From positions 62,001-126,000 of the forward strand of contig NZ_JASEEQ010000004.1 of assembly GCF_030019515.1 (NCBI RefSeq): DNA of 64,000 nt, written 5' to 3'. Source of the stretch: Nocardioides sp. GTDB taxonomy: Bacteria; Actinomycetota; Actinomycetes; Propionibacteriales; Nocardioidaceae. The number at the start of each line of letters is the position of its first letter. Position 1 is the first letter of the stretch. Position numbers and translations under genes: made by a program. Below are positions 60,689-64,000 of this stretch, piece by piece. The notes beneath the pieces are model-generated. The model saw only the letters and a list, made by a program, of their open reading frames with translations, had not been told where the DNA came from and did no database searches.

Positions 60689-61126
60689 ATGGAGATCAAT
60701 GGGCTCCCGCTGCACCCCCTGGTCGTGCACGCCGCGGTCGTGTTCGGTGCGCTCGCCGCGGTCGCGGCCCTCGCGTACGTCGCGCTGCCCCGGTGGCGGA
60801 GGGCCCTGCGCTGGCCGATGCTGCTCGTCGCCCTGATCGGCGTCGGGTCGATCGTCGCGGCGTACTACAGCGGCAACAGCTTCTTCAGCTCCCGACCTCC
60901 CGAGATCCAGGCCAACCCCCAGGTGCTCCGCCACCAGCACCTGGCCCGGCAGCTGTTCTGGATCAGCCTCGGGTTCGGGGTCGTCGCGCTGGCCGCCGGC
61001 TGGCTCTCGCGCCGCACCGGCGTGACCCGGGTCGTCCTGGACCTGCTGCTCGCGGCCGCCGCGGTCGTGGTCCTGGTCTGGGTGGTCCGCACCGGCGACG
61101 CCGGCGCCCGCGCCGTCTGGGGCTGA
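60689..61126 (+). CDS. DUF2231 membrane protein
   Basis: A 145-residue protein with four helices; GLPLHPLVVHAAVVFGALAA near the N-terminus carries the HPxxVH motif of DUF2231, a possible haem or metal site. Function not known. ATG at 60689 is favoured; an in-frame GTG at 60677 is possible and neither has a ribosome site. Confidence 0.8.
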   Translation: MEINGLPLHPLVVHAAVVFGALAAVAALAYVALPRWRRALRWPMLLVALIGVGSIVAAYYSGNSFFSSRPPEIQANPQVLRHQHLARQLFWISLGFGVVALAAGWLSRRTGVTRVVLDLLLAAAAVVVLVWVVRTGDAGARAVWG

Positions 61127-61189
61127 TGCCCCACTGATCTGCTGAGGCACGGTTGCTGCGAAGGTCCCTCGGGGCCCACGCGTCTCCGC

Positions 61190-62203
61190 TCAGTACGCCG
61201 ACTCGCTCCGGGCGGCCAGCAGCCGGCGGAACGACGCCACCCGCTCCGGGTCGGCCGTACCGTCGGCCACCGCCTCGTCCAGGCCGCACTCGGGCTCGTC
61301 GGTGCCGTGCGTGCAGCCCCGCGGGCAGTCCTCGGTCATCTCGTCGAGGTCGGGGAAGGCCTCGATCAGCTGCTCGGGCTCGACGTGGGCCAGCCCGAAG
61401 GAGCGGATGCCGGGGGTGTCGATGATCCAGCCACCCGGCCCGTCGCCGCGCTCCGGCAGCGCGAGCATGAAGGCTGACGTCGACGTGTGCCGGCCACGCC
61501 CGGTGACGGCGTTGACGACGCCGACGTCACGCCGCGCGTGCGGGACCAGGGCGTTGACGAGCGTGGACTTGCCGACGCCGCTCGAGCCGAGCAGCACGCT
61601 GGTCCGCCCGCGCAGCCGGTCGCGGAGCTCGCCGAGGTCCCCGCCCCGCTGGGTCACGACCCACGGGACCCCCAGCGACCGGTAGGTGTGCAGCAGCGTC
61701 TCCGGGTCCCGCAGGTCGGCCTTGGTGAGGCAGAGCAGCGGCTGCATGCGGGCGTCGTACGCCGCGACCAGGGCGCGGTCGATCAGCCGCGGTTGCGGGT
61801 CGGGGTCGGCGAGCGCGATGACGACCACGAGCTGGTCGGCGTTCGCGACGATCACCCGCTCGATCGGGTCGTCGTCGTCCGCGGTGCGCCGCAGCGTCGT
61901 GGCCCGCTCGCGCACCTCGACGATCCGGGCGAGCGAGCCGTCGTCGCCCGAGGTGTCGCCGACGACCCGCACCCGGTCCCCGACGACGACGCCCTTGCGG
62001 CCCAGCGGGCGGGCCTTCATCGCCAGCACGGTGCGGTCCTCGACCAGCAGCGTGAACCGTCCGCGGTCGACCGTCACGACGACGCCGTCGACGGCGTCGT
62101 CGTAGGTCGGGCGCTCCTTGGTGCGCGGGCGGGTGTGGCGGCGCGGGCGGTCGTAGTGCTCGACGTCGTGCTCGGAGTACCGGCCGGTCGACTTGGGGCT
62201 CAT
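61190..62203 (-). CDS. rsgA: Ribosome small subunit-dependent GTPase A
   Basis: A 337-residue circularly permuted GTPase that matures the 30S subunit. OB-fold at ~35-100; GTPase with LTKAD (G4) at 159-163 before GSSGVGKS (G1) at 206-213 and DTPGIRSFGL (G3); C-terminal zinc module CPRGC-THGTDEPEC. Basic N-terminal tail (RPRRHTRPRTKER). Located 19 bases after aroA, same direction. Confidence 0.95.
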   Translation of the reverse strand: MSPKSTGRYSEHDVEHYDRPRRHTRPRTKERPTYDDAVDGVVVTVDRGRFTLLVEDRTVLAMKARPLGRKGVVVGDRVRVVGDTSGDDGSLARIVEVRERATTLRRTADDDDPIERVIVANADQLVVVIALADPDPQPRLIDRALVAAYDARMQPLLCLTKADLRDPETLLHTYRSLGVPWVVTQRGGDLGELRDRLRGRTSVLLGSSGVGKSTLVNALVPHARRDVGVVNAVTGRGRHTSTSAFMLALPERGDGPGGWIIDTPGIRSFGLAHVEPEQLIEAFPDLDEMTEDCPRGCTHGTDEPECGLDEAVADGTADPERVASFRRLLAARSESAY

Positions 62204-62222
62204 CGCGTGCTCGCGCCGCGAC

Positions 62223-63515
62223 TCACGCGGGGACCAGCCCCGACCAGAAGCCGGCGAAGTCCGGGAAGGTCTTGCCCGTGGTCGCGACGTCCTCGACGAG
62301 CACGTCCTCCACGGCGGCGCCGAGGATCACCCCGGCGTGCGCCATCCGGTGGTCGGCGTAGGTGTGGAACACGCCCCCGTGCAGCGGAGCGGGGCGGATG
62401 CTCAACCCGTCCTCGAGCTCGGTGACGTCGGCGCCGAGTGCGGAGAGCTCGGTGGCGAGCGCGGCGAGCCGGTCGGTCTCGTGGCCGCGGATGTGGGCGA
62501 CTCCGCGCAGGTGCGACGGCGCCTCGGCCAACGCGCAGAGGGCCGCGACCGCAGGCGTGAGCTCGCCGACGTCGTGGAGGTCGACGTCGATGCCGAGCAG
62601 CGTGCCGCTGCCGGTGACCCGCAGCCCCTCCTCGACGAAGCCCACCTCGCAGCCCATGGCCGTGAGGATGTCGCGCAGCGCGTCGCCGGCCTGCGTGGTC
62701 GCCCGCGGCCAGTCGCGGACCACCATGGTCCCGCCCGACACGGCCGCGAGTGCCAGGAACGGGGCGGCGTTGGAGAGGTCCGGCTCGATGAGGTGGTCGG
62801 CGGCCCGCACCGGCCCGGGGGCGACCCGCCAGCGGTTCGCGTCCCCGCCCGACAACGGATCGTCGACCTCGACGCCGTGCGCGCGCAGCATCGCCACCGT
62901 CATGTCGATGTGGGGCAGTGACGGAACGGGCTTGCCGTCGTGGCGTACGTCGACGCCGTGGTCGTAGCGCGCGCCCGCGAGCAACAGCGCGGAGATGAAC
63001 TGCGATGACGCCGACGCGTCGACCACCACGGTCCCGCCCGGGACGCCGCCGCGCCCGCGCACGGCGAACGGCAGCGCGTCGCCCTCGACCGCCACGCCGA
63101 GGGCACGCAACGCGCCGAGGATCTCGCCGATCGGCCGCTTCCGCATGTGCGGGTCGCCGTCGAAGGCGACCGCCCCCGTCGACAGCCCGGCCACCGGAGG
63201 CACGAAGCGCATCACGGTTCCGGCCAGCCCGCAGTCCACGCTCGCGTCCCGGTCGAACGCCCCGGGGGTCACCGTCCAGTCCTCGCCGTCGGGATCGACG
63301 GCGGAGCCGAGGGACGTGAGTGCGGCCGCCATCAGCGTGGTGTCCCGCGAGCGCAGCGCCCGCCGGACGACCGAGGGTCCGTCGGCGATCGCGGCCAGCA
63401 CGAGCGCCCGGTTGGTCAGCGACTTGCTCCCGGGCAGGGTGACCACCGCGTCGACGGGGCGGCGCGCGCGCGGCGCGGGCCAGGGGTCCGGCCAGGGATC
63501 GGGGCGCCTCGTCAC
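62223..63515 (-). CDS. aroA: 3-phosphoshikimate 1-carboxyvinyltransferase (EPSP synthase)
   Basis: A 430-residue enzyme of the shikimate pathway. Substrate loop [20 protein letters not shown] (27-46), [15 protein letters not shown] (the actinobacterial form of the LGNAGT loop), [15 protein letters not shown], and the C-terminal [10 protein letters not shown] and [16 protein letters not shown] at 63515 has TAGGCT 6 bases upstream. First gene of an aroA-rsgA operon. Confidence 0.96.
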   Translation of the reverse strand: MTRRPDPWPDPWPAPRARRPVDAVVTLPGSKSLTNRALVLAAIADGPSVVRRALRSRDTTLMAAALTSLGSAVDPDGEDWTVTPGAFDRDASVDCGLAGTVMRFVPPVAGLSTGAVAFDGDPHMRKRPIGEILGALRALGVAVEGDALPFAVRGRGGVPGGTVVVDASASSQFISALLLAGARYDHGVDVRHDGKPVPSLPHIDMTVAMLRAHGVEVDDPLSGGDANRWRVAPGPVRAADHLIEPDLSNAAPFLALAAVSGGTMVVRDWPRATTQAGDALRDILTAMGCEVGFVEEGLRVTGSGTLLGIDVDLHDVGELTPAVAALCALAEAPSHLRGVAHIRGHETDRLAALATELSALGADVTELEDGLSIRPAPLHGGVFHTYADHRMAHAGVILGAAVEDVLVEDVATTGKTFPDFAGFWSGLVPA

Positions 63516-63521
63516 CGGGGC

Positions 63522-63527
63522 AGCCTA
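63522..63527 (-). promoter_or_regulatory. -10 element of leaderless aroA promoter
   Basis: TAGGCT on the minus strand, 6 bases before the GTG start. Confidence 0.5.
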
Positions 63528-63540
63528 TCGGCGGGCGGGA

Positions 63541-64000
63541 TCAGGCGACCTTGGCCTTCGCGAGCCGGGCCTCCTGGCGCGCGGCGCCGGCGAGGTGCTT
63601 GGCCTGGCGCCGGGCGTCCTTCGCGGCGTGGCGGGCCCGCCAGGCGACGCCCGGCTTGCCGTCGGTGTCGCCCGCCGCGATCAGCAGGCCGCCGAGCACC
63701 GAGACGTTCTTGAAGAAGTGCAGCCGCTGCTGGGTCCGCTGCGCGGGGTCCTGGGCCTCCCAGAAGCGGTGACCGGCGGCGGTGGTCGGCACCAGGGTGG
63801 CCGCCAGCACCGCGGAGGAGAGCCGCGGCGCGCGCCCGGTGGCGAGGGCCAGGCCGGCGCCGAGCTGGACGCCGGCGTTGAGCCTGACCAGGGTCTCGGG
63901 GTCCTCCGGCAGCGGGATGCCGGCCCGCTTGGCGAGCGGGACCAGGCGGGAGGTGACGGGTTCGGCCCGCGCTGCCGGGCCGGCGGTGCTCTTGAGGGCG
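63541..64000 (-). CDS. DoxX-family membrane protein, 5' end outside window
   Basis: The C-terminal ~152 residues of a DoxX-like protein. LVRLNAGVQLGAGLALATG, LSSAVLAATLVPTTAAGHRF and RLHFFKNVSVLGGLLIAAGD are typical DoxX helices. It ends in a long basic, Ala-rich tail (ARHAAKDARRQAKHLAGAAR). Upstream of aroA in the same direction; gene start is beyond the right edge. Confidence 0.87.
   Translation of the reverse strand, partial: ALKSTAGPAARAEPVTSRLVPLAKRAGIPLPEDPETLVRLNAGVQLGAGLALATGRAPRLSSAVLAATLVPTTAAGHRFWEAQDPAQRTQQRLHFFKNVSVLGGLLIAAGDTDGKPGVAWRARHAAKDARRQAKHLAGAARQEARLAKAKVA

Noticed and set aside
1..64000. tRNA, rRNA, insertion sequences or prophage genes
   Set aside because: None could be recognised on either strand; no transposase-, integrase- or phage-like protein was found.

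Overview
The window is very GC-rich DNA with G or C at nearly every third codon position, many GTG starts, ATGA/GTGA gene overlaps and several leaderless promoters. Together with the rsgA-aroA-hisN neighbourhood at the right end, this points to an actinobacterium of the Nocardioidaceae type (Nocardioides-like). That is inference from style and gene order; no rRNA, tRNA, CRISPR array, insertion sequence or prophage was seen.

Left part (1-18 kb). A partial Crp/Fnr regulator and a cupin are followed by a metal-export pair (HMA chaperone plus P1B ATPase) and a TetR regulator. Next comes a three-gene lipid locus: an extended SDR, a cyanobacterial-AAR-like acyl reductase with a large N-terminal extension, and a WS/DGAT acyltransferase. 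In order these could take an acyl thioester to aldehyde, alcohol and wax ester. A soluble hybrid histidine kinase with a SpoIIAA-like partner, a sulfide:quinone oxidoreductase and YgaP-like membrane protein flanking a CsoR/CstR-type operator, a YwiC-like protein, a SNF2 helicase and an ECF sigma/anti-sigma pair follow.

18-24.6 kb. A CDP-alcohol phosphotransferase/sulfatase fusion diverges from a tightly overlapped operon: dehydrogenase-PTPS fusion, GT4 glycosyltransferase, LPG-synthase-like membrane protein, RibD-type reductase, GTP cyclohydrolase II. The set suggests an uncharacterised GTP-derived (riboflavin-branch) metabolite, perhaps linked to lipid or envelope. A 6x11-bp repeat closes the operon.

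24.8-47.2 kb. A large carbohydrate-catabolism island: glycyl radical enzyme and activase on the minus strand, then ThuA, nucleoside hydrolase, ribokinase, four Gfo/Idh/MocA dehydrogenases, a PhyH dioxygenase, a sugar isomerase-like TIM barrel, a glycosidase-like protein, an MDR dehydrogenase, a LacI repressor, an AraC regulator broken by one extra base in a G tract, a CUT1 ABC importer lacking its ATPase, and a cupin. Four copies of a CAAATCGwTTkG-type site, at the ThuA, first Gfo, lacI/araC and importer promoters, tie the island into one probable LacI regulon.

47.2-64 kb. Remnants of a GH10 xylanase, a FucU/RbsD mutarotase with a methyltransferase and a 32-residue peptide gene, a SipW-type signal peptidase fused to four CBM2-like repeats with a small exported protein, a ceramidase-like membrane protein, an APC permease and a secreted metalloprotease. 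The right end is housekeeping: cytidylyltransferase, DUF445, S4 protein, FKBP, PP2C phosphatase, CBS protein, hisN, DUF2231, rsgA, aroA and a partial DoxX protein.
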